This document shows positions 1 to 9,361 of a DNA stretch of 50,142 bases, piece after piece; position 1 is the stretch's first letter, and each line of letters starts with the position of its first letter. Location of the stretch: the NCBI GenBank assembly GCA_020351305.1, contig CP070730.1:665153-715294 (forward strand), in the 5' to 3' direction. Under the pieces are notes generated by a model that had not been told where the DNA came from, made no database searches, and saw only the letters and a program-made list of their open reading frames with translations. Position numbers and translations under genes: made by a program. This stretch comes from Candidatus Bathyarchaeota archaeon. Its GTDB lineage: Archaea; Thermoproteota; Bathyarchaeia; Bathyarchaeales; SOJC01.

Positions 1-513
1 ATTCAGATCCTTTCTTGATGATTCTTTGATTCTCTCTGGCACGCCGATTGGTAAGATAGCTATTACCCTCATCCTTTCTGGGATTTGCAATAGGCTTTTT
101 ATTTCCTCTTCAGCTGTTTTTTCTTCCTTTTCATTCTCAAAAATTACCAAATAGTAAGATTCATATCCCAAGCTGTGAGCCGCTAATGCCATGTTCTGAG
201 CTGCGATTGCGCCGTCTTCCACGTAGTGGTTTGGGTCACGCTCAGGATCGACTGCTATAACTATGATGACAGCGGCATCATCCATCCAATCGGCCTTTGA
301 GAAGTAGGTTTTTCGATTACCTATCTCGCCCATCTTACGTTTGAGCGTTCTGTCAGTAACAACAACAAAACTCCATGGTTGGCTGTTAATCCAAGATGGA
401 GCCCATCTGCCAGCTTCCAGAATTTTCTCTAAGATTTCTTTATCTAGCTCTGAAGGTAAAAATGAACGTACACTTCTCCTTTCGCGTATTGTCTTAAGAA
501 CTGGTGTATCCAT
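1..513 (-). CDS. Nitroreductase family protein (3' end cut by window)
   Basis: The reading frame runs from an ATG at 513 to the window edge with no stop, giving 171 residues, so only a short C-terminus is missing. The N-terminus has the family signature: IRERRSVRSF at residues 9-18, then a WAPSWINSQPWSFVVV stretch (about residues 38-53) that matches the flavin-binding 'APS..N.QPW.F' motif. A later segment with AAQNMALAAHSLGYES (about residues 105-120) is also typical. Such proteins are cytosolic FMN-dependent NAD(P)H oxidoreductases acting on nitro compounds, quinones or flavins. The substrate cannot be told from sequence. It lies on the same strand as the SIS gene, 89 bases downstream of that gene's stop. 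Confidence 0.9.
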   Translation of the reverse strand, partial: MDTPVLKTIRERRSVRSFLPSELDKEILEKILEAGRWAPSWINSQPWSFVVVTDRTLKRKMGEIGNRKTYFSKADWMDDAAVIIVIAVDPERDPNHYVEDGAIAAQNMALAAHSLGYESYYLVIFENEKEEKTAEEEIKSLLQIPERMRVIAILPIGVPERIKESSRKDLN

Positions 514-602
514 AAAAACCACCGTGTATTAATCGTAAGCTCAAAATATTACTCTTACTCTTCCCATCCTCATACACTACTCGCGCAAATTAGATAGAAG
601 TT

Positions 603-1850
603 TTATTGTGTGACTGAGTGATACCAGTTTATTATGAATTCTGGTAGTGTTAACCCTCGTTCTCGTAATCTTTCAGCCAGCTTAACTGGCAATGGGCTTA
701 ATACATATGCTGCTCTCATGTAAAACCTTCGAGGATGACCCGGTTTGACCGCCTCCTTAAGTATTAGCTGCAGGTCCGACTTCTTGGCAAGGGTTGAGTC
801 TTTATTCCCGGAGATTGATAGAACAGTCCCGTTTAGCCTTTTGAAGATTTCACACCAGCGAATAACAGGTTCCGTTTCCCCAGAAAATGACAATAGGATT
901 TCTAAATCTCCAGCTCTAGGACGTGGGGTATTCACACCTCGGGCTATATAGACGCTTTCTCCAAGAAAACTTTTGATGTGAAATAGCCTGACACCTGTCA
1001 TTTTAACTACTTCATTTACTGTGCCTTTTCCACCGAGAAATACGCTTGTCCGTTTTTCAAGCAGATCAACAAGGTGTGTGTAGGTTTTGGAGGCTACATT
1101 TGAGTCAATCATCTGTCCTAATTGGACAAGTTCTTGTTTGCAAAGCTGAAGCACTTCATCCATGGTAAGGTTTCGGAATATTGCTTCTGTCATGATACAT
1201 AGTAGGAGCAAGCTTCCTAGCTCGAACATATCTCCCATCATGCCTATCTCGCTATAGTCAAGAGAGGGAGTTGACTTTCCCCGACCTTTGAGCGCGACAG
1301 CATGCCCATATTTCCGAACTATCTCTCCTAATGGGGAGTTTAGGTTAGATGTTACGAGACCCATGGAAAATTTAGAGGATTTTTTATCCTCAATATATCT
1401 TGCCAAATCCTGTGCCATAATTAATGGATCCTCGGAGAGACCGCTCCCAGAGTTGATCAAAAGCAGAGTCTTTCTATAACGACGTTCTAACTCAGATGCT
1501 GCGTCATACATGTTTTTTCCAGGAAAGCCAGGATCATCGGGAGTCAGTATTACCTTAGTTCTCCATCCAATCTGGCTCATAGCAATTTGGCTCATTGCAG
1601 CGTTCAGAGAATACAGTGACCTTCCTGATCCACCACAGACAACACAGTTAGCAGATTTCAGGTCTTCGTATAAAGGCAACATCTTATTTTTTCTCAAATT
1701 CAGAAGGTTGTCCCTGATTCTGTTTACATATCCTAAATTGCTAATCTTGCTTCTGATCTTGCTCACACTCGCTTTCAGAAGTGGTGCGTTAAGTGATTTA
1801 AACTTTAAATTACTACATATCTCATTTGCCGTGAAGGCAACCATGTGCAT
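603..1850 (-). CDS. Double SIS-domain protein (sugar isomerase fold)
   Basis: 415 residues with two sugar-isomerase (SIS) type Rossmann units. The first begins near residue 69 with VVCGGSGRSLYSLNAA and continues through TLLLINSGSGLSEDP. The second begins near 270 with VFLGGKGTVNEVV and includes LLSFSGETEPVIRW. SIS domains bind phosphosugars, as in 6-phospho-3-hexuloisomerase, but tandem SIS proteins also include aminotransferase-like and regulatory proteins. A GATase domain is absent, so this is not glucosamine-6-phosphate synthase. A second Met at residue 3 (1844) is an equally possible start. Substrate unknown; the fold call is firm, the function is not. Confidence 0.75.
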   Translation of the reverse strand: MHMVAFTANEICSNLKFKSLNAPLLKASVSKIRSKISNLGYVNRIRDNLLNLRKNKMLPLYEDLKSANCVVCGGSGRSLYSLNAAMSQIAMSQIGWRTKVILTPDDPGFPGKNMYDAASELERRYRKTLLLINSGSGLSEDPLIMAQDLARYIEDKKSSKFSMGLVTSNLNSPLGEIVRKYGHAVALKGRGKSTPSLDYSEIGMMGDMFELGSLLLLCIMTEAIFRNLTMDEVLQLCKQELVQLGQMIDSNVASKTYTHLVDLLEKRTSVFLGGKGTVNEVVKMTGVRLFHIKSFLGESVYIARGVNTPRPRAGDLEILLSFSGETEPVIRWCEIFKRLNGTVLSISGNKDSTLAKKSDLQLILKEAVKPGHPRRFYMRAAYVLSPLPVKLAERLRERGLTLPEFIINWYHSVTQ

Positions 1851-1913
1851 ACATGTGTGTGATTACTACCCTAAAGATAATAAACCCCTGCTTCATAATT
1901 GTCTAGAAGAAGA

Positions 1914-3359
1914 ATGAAAAAGCCTGCTAACAGAGTATTGCTGGCACTGCAACTTTTGAGTTTTGTGATTATTGCATCAAATATGCATGTGATCAAATCA
2001 GTCGAGAATACCCGCTTAATGACAAATGGTAGTCCGTACATGACTGTAGTGAATCCTACGACCAGCGACGGCAACTTCACTTTCTTCACAGAGACGACAG
2101 AAGTTGGTGACACTTTCCTTGCCAACATTACAGTCTTCGATGTATCAGGATTAGAAGCATGGCAACTAAACTTAACATTTGATACAACTATGCTAGCAGT
2201 CAATAATATATCCGCCCCCGCAGACCATGTCTTTGTAGACCAGTTTTTCTTTGAAGGTTCAAAAAGCATTAACAACAATGTTGGCTACGCTACATGGTGG
2301 ATGGCTTTAGGAGTTGGCACCACTCCTGTTAATGTCAGCTCAGAAGGAGCTAGGCTCTGCCAACTTCAATTCAATATAACTGCGAGCCCAGCGATAAATG
2401 AGACACTATCATCACTTATTCACATAGTAGTAGCTGGTGAAAGCCTATTCTATAGTAAGCTGGAGCCTTCAATAGCTTTTACTACATTAGACGGACAATA
2501 TGACTACACTGATCTTGGTATTCATGATGTAGCGATCACTGGTATTACACTCTCTGAAACTTTAGTCCCGCAAGGGTATGGTGTGGGGATAAATATCACG
2601 GCTGAGAATAAAGGCAATTTTACAGAGCAAATTAATCTAACGCTCTACGCCAATACGACTATCATCAACACACAGAACGTTACTTTGGTCAGTGGAAGCA
2701 GTATCATCATTCCCGCTCATTGGAATACTTCAGGTTTTGATTTAGGCAACTATAGTATCACAGCTGTTGCAGCTCCTGTTGTGGATGAAATGAATACAAC
2801 TGATAACACCTACATAGATGGGGTGGTCACTCTACGCGCGCCCATTCGTGACATTAGCATTCTAGACATTCTACCAACAAAGACGGTGGTCGAAGAGGGC
2901 AATTTAATATACATAACTGTAACGGTTGAAAATCAAGGCGAGATTATGGAGACATTCAATATAACAGTCTATGCGAATACAACTTCTGTAAACCTTGTGG
3001 ATGTTGCACTGTCAAGTGGAAATGTTTCAAACCCAGCAATAGCATGGAATACTACTGGCTTCACCAAAGGCAACTACACTTTGAGTGCCTACGCTTGGCC
3101 CCTTTCTGGCGAGAATGATACTGCAGACAACATAATGCTCGATGGCTGGATTTTCCTAACGATCCTAGGTGATGTAAATAATGACAGAATAGTCGACATA
3201 ACAGACATAGTCATGACCATAACGGCTTTTGGAAAAAGTAGCGAAGATCCTGGATGGTTCGAACCAAATTGGTTCTCGAATATGGATGTTAACAACGATG
3301 ATCTAATTGACATAACAGACATAACAACAGTTATAGTAGAATTCGGCAACTCATGGTAA
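1914..3359 (+). CDS. Exported cohesin-like / CARDB / dockerin protein
   Basis: An N-terminal signal peptide (KK charge then LLALQLLSFVIIA) is followed by a cohesin-like beta domain at about residues 40-195 (VGDTFLANITVFDVSG, WQLNLTFD). Two CARDB-type domains follow at about 200-305 and 310-415. A C-terminal type I dockerin with two Ca-binding repeats (GDVNNDRIVDITDI and MDVNNDDLIDITDI) ends exactly in FGNSW. There are many N-x-S/T sequons. A TTG at 1899, five codons upstream in frame, is an alternative start; the ATG at 1914 gives the cleaner signal peptide. Cohesin and dockerin on one chain suggest surface assembly or self-association, which is an inference. Two other genes in the window carry the same CARDB-dockerin tail. 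Confidence 0.8.
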   Translation: MKKPANRVLLALQLLSFVIIASNMHVIKSVENTRLMTNGSPYMTVVNPTTSDGNFTFFTETTEVGDTFLANITVFDVSGLEAWQLNLTFDTTMLAVNNISAPADHVFVDQFFFEGSKSINNNVGYATWWMALGVGTTPVNVSSEGARLCQLQFNITASPAINETLSSLIHIVVAGESLFYSKLEPSIAFTTLDGQYDYTDLGIHDVAITGITLSETLVPQGYGVGINITAENKGNFTEQINLTLYANTTIINTQNVTLVSGSSIIIPAHWNTSGFDLGNYSITAVAAPVVDEMNTTDNTYIDGVVTLRAPIRDISILDILPTKTVVEEGNLIYITVTVENQGEIMETFNITVYANTTSVNLVDVALSSGNVSNPAIAWNTTGFTKGNYTLSAYAWPLSGENDTADNIMLDGWIFLTILGDVNNDRIVDITDIVMTITAFGKSSEDPGWFEPNWFSNMDVNNDDLIDITDITTVIVEFGNSW

Positions 3360-3433
3360 GCAATAAACGTAGGAGTCAGAAGAGGACTTGCATTTTCACA
3401 TTCTTTGGTTTTCACGATTACTTCAATGAAAAA

Positions 3434-4300
3434 CTAAAATTTGAACTTTTCTGGGTTGAAACTTTGGTTCAGATGAAGACCAAGCTCTTCCCGCCCAAGC
3501 TTGAGTGCAAGTCCCAAAAGCTGAGTGTAGTAGAACACTGAAAGTGAGATGTTTCCACCTATCATTGCGGCAGAATCCTTCTGCCTAGCATCGTATAAGG
3601 TATGGCAGTAAGGACAAGAGTCAACAAATCCATCTACATCATAATCTTGAAGAGCCTTTAATTTAGAGCCTGTAAGACTCAAGGCGGCATCTTCATGAGA
3701 GTACAGCAAAGCTGCCCCACAGCAGTCCAGCTTCTCCGGATAATCCAAAGTCTCAGCACCCAATGCTTCAACGAGAATGTCTAGTTTTCTAGGCTTTTCT
3801 GAGTGGTCTACCCGCTTGATTTCACTTGGCCTGATTATTTGACATCCAGGATGCACTGCAAACTTCAAGCCGCTGAGAGGTTTCTTAACCTTGGCTTTAA
3901 TAGAATCTACTTTAACCATATCATGGAGTAGGTCGATGACATGCCAAATTCTGACTCGAGGAGAAAACGCGAGGTCCTCCTTGCTGAGCAGCTCCTGCAT
4001 CTTTTCACGCATCACAGCGTCATTGTCGATTCTGTGTTTCGCTTCGCTTAGCATGAAATGGCACTCATTACAAGGAACGAGCAAATCCTCTGTGCCTGTT
4101 TGGTTTGAGAGAGCTAGGTTTCTAGCTGAGAGGAACAAGGCTGCAGTGGTGTTAACGCTTCTCACGGGACCGCCACAACAAGAGGTGTTTTTCAAGTCGA
4201 TAAGCTCGATGTCCAAATGAGGGAGAACTTGTCTAAGTGACATCTCATAAGCATATTGTGCTGTTGGTATCTTGCATCCCCAATAAACTGCAACTTTCAA
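3434..4300 (-). CDS. hdrB: Heterodisulfide reductase subunit B (HdrB-like)
   Basis: 288 residues with two complete CCG motifs, which in HdrB each bind a non-cubane [4Fe-4S] cluster. By direct count the first is C-x31-CC-x34-CxxC (CC at residues 41-42, ending CNEC) and the second C-x39-CC-x34-CxxC (ending CPYC). The N-terminus VAVYWGCKIP matches HdrB. In known systems HdrB reduces a disulfide such as CoM-S-S-CoB or a protein-bound equivalent with electrons from HdrC and HdrA. It is the last gene of the operon, starting 3 bases after hdrC ends. No methyl-CoM reductase lies in the window, so the physiological disulfide is unknown. Confidence 0.92.
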   Translation of the reverse strand: MKVAVYWGCKIPTAQYAYEMSLRQVLPHLDIELIDLKNTSCCGGPVRSVNTTAALFLSARNLALSNQTGTEDLLVPCNECHFMLSEAKHRIDNDAVMREKMQELLSKEDLAFSPRVRIWHVIDLLHDMVKVDSIKAKVKKPLSGLKFAVHPGCQIIRPSEIKRVDHSEKPRKLDILVEALGAETLDYPEKLDCCGAALLYSHEDAALSLTGSKLKALQDYDVDGFVDSCPYCHTLYDARQKDSAAMIGGNISLSVFYYTQLLGLALKLGREELGLHLNQSFNPEKFKF

Positions 4301-4303
4301 TGT

Positions 4304-4810
4304 CTAACCTCCGAGAACTTCAATGAAAACCGCTTGAAATTTGTCGTCGGGCCCACGCATTTCTGGCAGGCCAAGTGTTTCTCTGTTTAAGGGCTGATTG
4401 TCTTTAGAGGCAACCGTTTGCACCTGTTGCATCAAGCCGGTTTCCAAGATTTGGGATATGGCTCTCATATATGCTTCAGGGATCTGAGCCTCTCGCTCTA
4501 CTGCTAGATTTCTTAAAGCCATTATGGTGTTGTACGGTGAAGCCTTCTGAGGACATCTTTCTTTGCATTTCAAACATGAGGCACATGTCCAGATAATGTC
4601 AGAAGAAACAAGTTCTTCAATAAATCCTGAGTTGACAAGGAGCGTAATCTCGTGAGGTTTCAGCTCCAAGAGCTTAAGTGACGTGCATCCACTTGTACAA
4701 CGCATACATTGGTAACATTCGTCAGGATGAACCATCCATAATTGACCCAGAATCTTCCTTTGTAGCTTCTTATCGGATTTCGCCATTGTCATTAAGTCGG
4801 TTAGACTCAT
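4304..4810 (-). CDS. hdrC: Heterodisulfide reductase subunit C (HdrC-like)
   Basis: 168-residue ferredoxin-like protein with two [4Fe-4S] motifs: CYQCMRCTSGC (about residues 33-43) and CASCLKCKERCP (about 76-87). This is the standard HdrC arrangement, which passes electrons between HdrA and HdrB. Its ATG overlaps the hdrA stop by four bases (4807-4810), and hdrB starts 3 bases beyond its stop, so the three genes are translationally coupled. Length and layout match cytosolic HdrC rather than the membrane HdrE/HdrD type. No transmembrane segment is present. Confidence 0.92.
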   Translation of the reverse strand: MSLTDLMTMAKSDKKLQRKILGQLWMVHPDECYQCMRCTSGCTSLKLLELKPHEITLLVNSGFIEELVSSDIIWTCASCLKCKERCPQKASPYNTIMALRNLAVEREAQIPEAYMRAISQILETGLMQQVQTVASKDNQPLNRETLGLPEMRGPDDKFQAVFIEVLGG

Positions 4811-7800
4811 TCTCTTTTTCCTCCTTGAATAGCCGCTACTATTTGATCCAATATCTGTTCCTGTCTGTAATGTTGCATGTCAATGGCGCCAGTTGGGCAA
4901 GCAACAGAGCAAGCGCCACAGCCTTGGCAGACAGCTTCAAGAATTTTTGCAGTACTCTTTTCCTTACCTTCCATGGTTTTGTCTTCCATGTTAATAGCTT
5001 GGTAGGGACAGACGGATTCACAAATCCTGCAGCCACTGCATAGATTCTCGTCAATTACGGCAATTAGTGGTTCAATTTCAACCTCCCCAGTTGCAAGCAA
5101 TTCGGCAGCTTTCATTGCTGCTCCACTCGCTTGAGAAACTGTATCTGGAATGTCCTTGGGGCTCTGACAGGTTCCTGCTAGGAATATTCCTCGGGTCGGG
5201 GTTTCGAGTGGTCTTAGCTTAGGGTGAGTTTCTAGGAAGAAGCCGTCTGGGCTCCGTGGAATACGCAGGATTTTCTGCAATTCACCAAAGTCTGGTGAAG
5301 ACACAAGGCCGGAAGAGAGCACGACTATGTCGGCTTGAATTTCGAGAAGTTTGCTTGTGTTCGATTCAAAGACGTCAAAGTGCAGTGAGTTGTCAGGGTT
5401 TCGTTTCACTTCTGAAGGAAATCCCTTCACGAATTTGATATCCATGTGACGAGCTCGATCATAGAATTCCTCATAGGCTTTGCCAAAGGCTCGCATGTCG
5501 TTGTAGCAGATATAGACATCGACATCGTGACCAAGCTTCTCTTTCAGTAGAATCGCTTGTTTCAGGGTCACCATACACCCGATGCGACAGCAATGCTTGC
5601 AGAACCTTTTGTCTCTGCTTCCAACACATTGAATGAATGCTACACTCTTTGGTGGCTTTCCTGTGGTGGGACAGAGTACCTTTCCTCCGGATGGTCCTGC
5701 TGCATTAGACAATCTCTCAAACTCCAAGTTGCTGATAACATTCTTGTAGCGCTCATATCCTAATTCAGGAGTCAGAGAGGCGTCAAAAACTTCGCACCCC
5801 ACAGCTACAATTATCCCGCCAACCTCACGAGTAACTAATTCCTCTTTCTGTTGATGGTTGACCACGCCTGCAAGTTCACAAACTTTTTCACATTCTAAAC
5901 ATTCTGAACAACCACCGCAAGCAAGACATCTATTAGCCTCTTCTAAAACCATTTCTTCTGTGAACCCTAAGGATACTTCTTTATCGCTGGCTCTCTGGTC
6001 AAGCGAGAGCAGGGGCATGACTTGCCTTGGGCTCTTTTTGATCCCTTCTATTGGCACTTCTCCAACTTCCGAAACTACCTCTTCTCTGCCAGCATGTAGG
6101 TCTAAGCCTCTTAGGAAGCGATGAATAGATACAGCTGCTTTTTTTCCATGAGCAATAGCATCGATAACTGTGGCTTCTCCTCTAACCGCGTCCCCGCCAG
6201 CAAATATTCCTGACAAATTTGTTTGAAAGGTAATAGGGTCAACAGAAATTGTCCCGTTTTGGGAAAGTTTCAGGTTTCTTGGCAGAGGAGTAGTATCCAA
6301 GGCCTGCCCAATCGCTGATATCACCGTATCAACTTCTATGATGAACTCTGAGCCATCAATAGGGATTGGACGTCTGCGACCTGTTTTATCAGGCTCCCCT
6401 AATACCATTTTTATACATTCTAAAGCAACTGTGTTTTCATTATCACCCAAGATTCTCACTGGAGAAATTAAAAAGCGAAGTTTGATCCCTTCTTTCTCAG
6501 CTTCCTCCACCTCTACAGGGTAAGCAGGCATCTCTGCTCTTGATCGACGGTATAAAACTGTGACCTCTTTCGCTTTATGTCGAAGAGCTGATCTTGCCGC
6601 ATCGATAGCAACATTTCCACCACCGATTACTGCAACCTTATGACCAATCTTGATAGGGATATTCAGGTTTCTATGTTTCAAGTAATCTATTGCTGATATC
6701 ACACCGTTTAGTTCCTCCCCAGCGATCCTGAGTTTTCTAGCCTTTTGAACACCCACTGCAAAGAATATCGCTTGGTAACCTTGTTGCTGAAGTTCATCCA
6801 AAGTCAGGTCTTTGCCAATTGTCACGTTTGTTCTGATTTCAACGCCTATGCTTCTAATTAAATGGATCTCTTCCTCCAGCGTACTTTTAGGCAGTCGATA
6901 CTCCGGTATGCCCACTCTCAGCATTCCACCAGGTTTTGGTAAGGACTCAAAGACCGTTACTTGGTAGCCCATGCTGGTTAGCTCATAAGCAGCTGCTAGT
7001 CCTGCTGGTCCTGAACCGATTATAGCGACTCTTTCCGGAAATTCTTTGGGGATAGGTTTTTGGCTCTCCCTCTCTTGACCTAAGACATAGTCAGCTACAA
7101 ACCGTTTTATTGCGTTAATCGCCACTGGCTCGTCAAGTTTTCCACGTTCACACTCATTCTCACAGGGATGAAAGCAAACTCTTCCACAAACCGATGGGAA
7201 GGGGATGAATTTTTTAATAAGCTCATAAGCCTCTTTGAACTTGTTCTGACTTGCTAGGGCAACATATCCCTGAACATTAACTCCAGCAGGGCATGCCACT
7301 CTGCATGGAGGAGTGCCCTTTTTATCAATGGTAAAAACGTTGGGAACTGCCTGTGGAAAGGGTCTGTAAACAGCTTTTCTCGTATTTAAGCCTAGATCAA
7401 ACTCACTAGGCATAGAAACAGGACACACTTTTTCGCATTCGCTGCACCCAGTGCACTGGTCCTTGTCTACATATCGAGGCTTCTTTCGAATAGTCACCTC
7501 ATAATTCCCAACAAATCCGTTCACGTTCTCAACTTCAGCATACGCCAACAACTCAACGTTCGGATGCCTACCAACTTCTGCCATTTTTGGCGTAAGGATG
7601 CACGCACTGCAATCCAGTGTTGGAAAAGTCTTATCAAGCTGAGCCATCCTCCCGCCTATGCTGGGAGATTTCTCAACAAGGGATACTTTGAATCCATCAT
7701 TAGCTAAATCCAGAGCTGCTTGAATCCCAGCGATTCCACCCCCGATTACGAGAACACTTTTCTTGGCTTTTATCTTACCTCTTTTGAGGGGTTCCAAGCG

Positions 7801-8226
7801 AGATGCTCTGGCAACAGCCATAGCAAGGAGAGCTTGAGCTTTTTCAGTGGCTTTTTCTGGCTCATTTGTATGAACCCATGAATCCTGCTCACGAATGTTA
7901 ATCATTTCCAGCAGGTAAGGGTTTAATCCTGCCTCGCTGATTGCTTTCCGAAAAGTTTCTTCATGCATTCTAGGGGAGCAAGAGGCCACTACAATTCGGT
8001 TTAGTCTGTGTTTTTCAATATCCTCTTTGATTATCTTCTGTCCAGCATCAGAGCAGAGATATGTGTTATCTCTTGCAACTTTCACATTAGGAAGCTTTGA
8101 GGCGTATTCAGCAACACTCTTTGAGTCAACTACCCCAGCAATGTTCAATCCGCAATGGCACACATAAACACCTAGCCGAGTCAAGATCTGACGCCCTCTT
8201 ATTACAGAGTAGTTTAGGAATACCAT
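4807..8226 (-). CDS. hdrA: HdrA with inserted GltD/NfnB-like NAD(P)H oxidoreductase module
   Basis: 1139 residues, against roughly 650 for a methanogen HdrA. The N-terminus (GVYVCHCGLNI near 19-29), the FAD-binding GGGIAG near 162 and the CTGCSECEKVC cluster near 258-268 are canonical HdrA. At about residue 300 the HdrA sequence is interrupted by a GltD/NfnB-like block. That block has CRVACPAGVNVQGYVAL near 308, a second dinucleotide fold GSGPAGLAAAYEL near 404, a third (GGGNVAIDAAR) near 535 and AGGDAVRG near 676. HdrA sequence resumes by about 765-810 (CLACGGCSECLECEKVC, EVGGIIVAVG) and ends with two ferredoxin clusters (CSGCRICESVCP, CQGCGACSVACP). The design implies electron exchange between NAD(P)H, ferredoxin and HdrBC, possibly by flavin bifurcation (inference). 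An alternative TTG start at 8184 has an AGAGGG site upstream and removes 14 residues. Confidence 0.93.
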   Translation of the reverse strand: MVFLNYSVIRGRQILTRLGVYVCHCGLNIAGVVDSKSVAEYASKLPNVKVARDNTYLCSDAGQKIIKEDIEKHRLNRIVVASCSPRMHEETFRKAISEAGLNPYLLEMINIREQDSWVHTNEPEKATEKAQALLAMAVARASRLEPLKRGKIKAKKSVLVIGGGIAGIQAALDLANDGFKVSLVEKSPSIGGRMAQLDKTFPTLDCSACILTPKMAEVGRHPNVELLAYAEVENVNGFVGNYEVTIRKKPRYVDKDQCTGCSECEKVCPVSMPSEFDLGLNTRKAVYRPFPQAVPNVFTIDKKGTPPCRVACPAGVNVQGYVALASQNKFKEAYELIKKFIPFPSVCGRVCFHPCENECERGKLDEPVAINAIKRFVADYVLGQERESQKPIPKEFPERVAIIGSGPAGLAAAYELTSMGYQVTVFESLPKPGGMLRVGIPEYRLPKSTLEEEIHLIRSIGVEIRTNVTIGKDLTLDELQQQGYQAIFFAVGVQKARKLRIAGEELNGVISAIDYLKHRNLNIPIKIGHKVAVIGGGNVAIDAARSALRHKAKEVTVLYRRSRAEMPAYPVEVEEAEKEGIKLRFLISPVRILGDNENTVALECIKMVLGEPDKTGRRRPIPIDGSEFIIEVDTVISAIGQALDTTPLPRNLKLSQNGTISVDPITFQTNLSGIFAGGDAVRGEATVIDAIAHGKKAAVSIHRFLRGLDLHAGREEVVSEVGEVPIEGIKKSPRQVMPLLSLDQRASDKEVSLGFTEEMVLEEANRCLACGGCSECLECEKVCELAGVVNHQQKEELVTREVGGIIVAVGCEVFDASLTPELGYERYKNVISNLEFERLSNAAGPSGGKVLCPTTGKPPKSVAFIQCVGSRDKRFCKHCCRIGCMVTLKQAILLKEKLGHDVDVYICYNDMRAFGKAYEEFYDRARHMDIKFVKGFPSEVKRNPDNSLHFDVFESNTSKLLEIQADIVVLSSGLVSSPDFGELQKILRIPRSPDGFFLETHPKLRPLETPTRGIFLAGTCQSPKDIPDTVSQASGAAMKAAELLATGEVEIEPLIAVIDENLCSGCRICESVCPYQAINMEDKTMEGKEKSTAKILEAVCQGCGACSVACPTGAIDMQHYRQEQILDQIVAAIQGGKRE

Positions 8227-8572
8227 AGAACCATTTATCTATTACTAATGTGCTGCAGAATTCACGCATAGCCCTTATCTCAGCAACTCTATATGCAATA
8301 AGAATGAGCACATACGCGCTCATAATGTGCACTCGCAAAATGCACATGCATATTACTCCGTCGGTTTCGTCATTTCGTTGATTACGTCGTTTTCGTCGGA
8401 TTTGTCAAAAGCTGGTCACCACATACCTCTGATCGTGTTTACTTGTCTAAAAGAAAACAATGACCAACTGGAGTTCGCTGCGCGCGTATTAATACTGCGA
8501 AGTCACTTAAGAAGGCTCAACGTAATTTCTACACTCGAAAGAGTTAAGAGATTGCCCTGGTTACTAACACAT
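8227..8572. other. Intergenic region between hdrA and the PrcB-like gene
   Basis: About 350 bases separate these divergent genes. An open frame crosses the region in the frame of the downstream gene, but it is short of protein-like features and I treat it as non-coding. It holds TGCAC/GTGCAC-type palindromic sequence near 8318-8350, a degenerate roughly 9-base tandem pattern (TTTCGTC/TTTCGTT/TTTCGTCG) at about 8359-8405, and a CGCGCG tract at 8480-8486. Promoters for both genes are presumably here. Confidence 0.4.
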
Positions 8573-9226
8573 ATGGAACAGCAGAGAGCCCTAGCCATAC
8601 TCTCAATTCTAATGCTGGTAGCAGTTTGCTTAGTTGCGAATATTAGAATTTGCAGTTCCTCTGAAGAACTGGAACTAGAGTTTGAGGTTATGGATTTTGG
8701 GAGCATAAGTGGATACAGTGAAGAGTCATATCTTGTTGTTCGAACAGCAACTGAATGGATTGACATTTGGCAAAGGCATATGGGCTCTCGTCTCTCTCCG
8801 CCAGAAGCTCCGGATGTGGACTTCACTGAGAAGATGGTGATCTGCTGTTTTATGGGCGAGCGACCCACTGCAGGTTTCAGCATGTCCATTAGTAGAATAT
8901 ACGTTTACCAAGAATTGATGTATGTTGAAATTATTAAATCTGGTCCACCTGAGGATTTCTTTAGTGCAACTGTAATAACTTGTCCTTATGTATTTGTAAC
9001 GTTAGAGAAGACTGAATTAAATATCATTTTCAATGTTTCAGAGGAGGATGGTTCAGTCAACGAGCATGTTCTCCCTGAATTTCCTTTGATGGCGTTTCTG
9101 ATTTTTGGACTTTTGTCTATTTCAATAGTTGCTGGCATTCACCTTCAAAGAAAGAAGGATGCGCGTACAACCAATTATTTAGCTAAGCTAGCCTATGACC
9201 TCCCAATTCCCATTTTTTTCTTCTGA
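8573..9226 (+). CDS. Exported PrcB-like domain protein with C-terminal membrane anchor
   Basis: From the ATG at 8573 the protein is 217 residues. It has an N-terminal hydrophobic segment (ILSILMLVAVCLVANI). A middle domain resembles the PrcB C-terminal fold: a Trp-rich TEWIDIWQRH region, then VDFTEKMVICCFMGERPTAGFSMSI, where bacterial PrcB has a 'V.V.LG.RPTGGY.v.I' strand pair. Near the C-terminus is a second membrane helix (PLMAFLIFGLLSISIVAGI) with a short basic tail. The open frame extends upstream to 8327, but those 82 residues lack plausible protein features and start in low-complexity DNA. PrcB domains are linked to protease stability in bacteria; the archaeal role is unknown. Confidence 0.7.
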   Translation: MEQQRALAILSILMLVAVCLVANIRICSSSEELELEFEVMDFGSISGYSEESYLVVRTATEWIDIWQRHMGSRLSPPEAPDVDFTEKMVICCFMGERPTAGFSMSISRIYVYQELMYVEIIKSGPPEDFFSATVITCPYVFVTLEKTELNIIFNVSEEDGSVNEHVLPEFPLMAFLIFGLLSISIVAGIHLQRKKDARTTNYLAKLAYDLPIPIFFF

Positions 9227-9361
9227 AATGTGTATACGCAACATCCGTGAATGAGCTCGATATAAAAAGTTAAAGCTTAGCTATACTTCACACGCACGCG
9301 CGCGTTGAGGGTTTCAGGAGATAATCGTATAGTTAGTTGGCTTCTAAGCAAGTGCCTAGAT

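Noticed and set aside
8327-8572. N-terminal extension of the PrcB-like frame (82 residues)
   Set aside because: Lies in repetitive low-complexity DNA; the ATG at 8573 begins a plausible signal segment.
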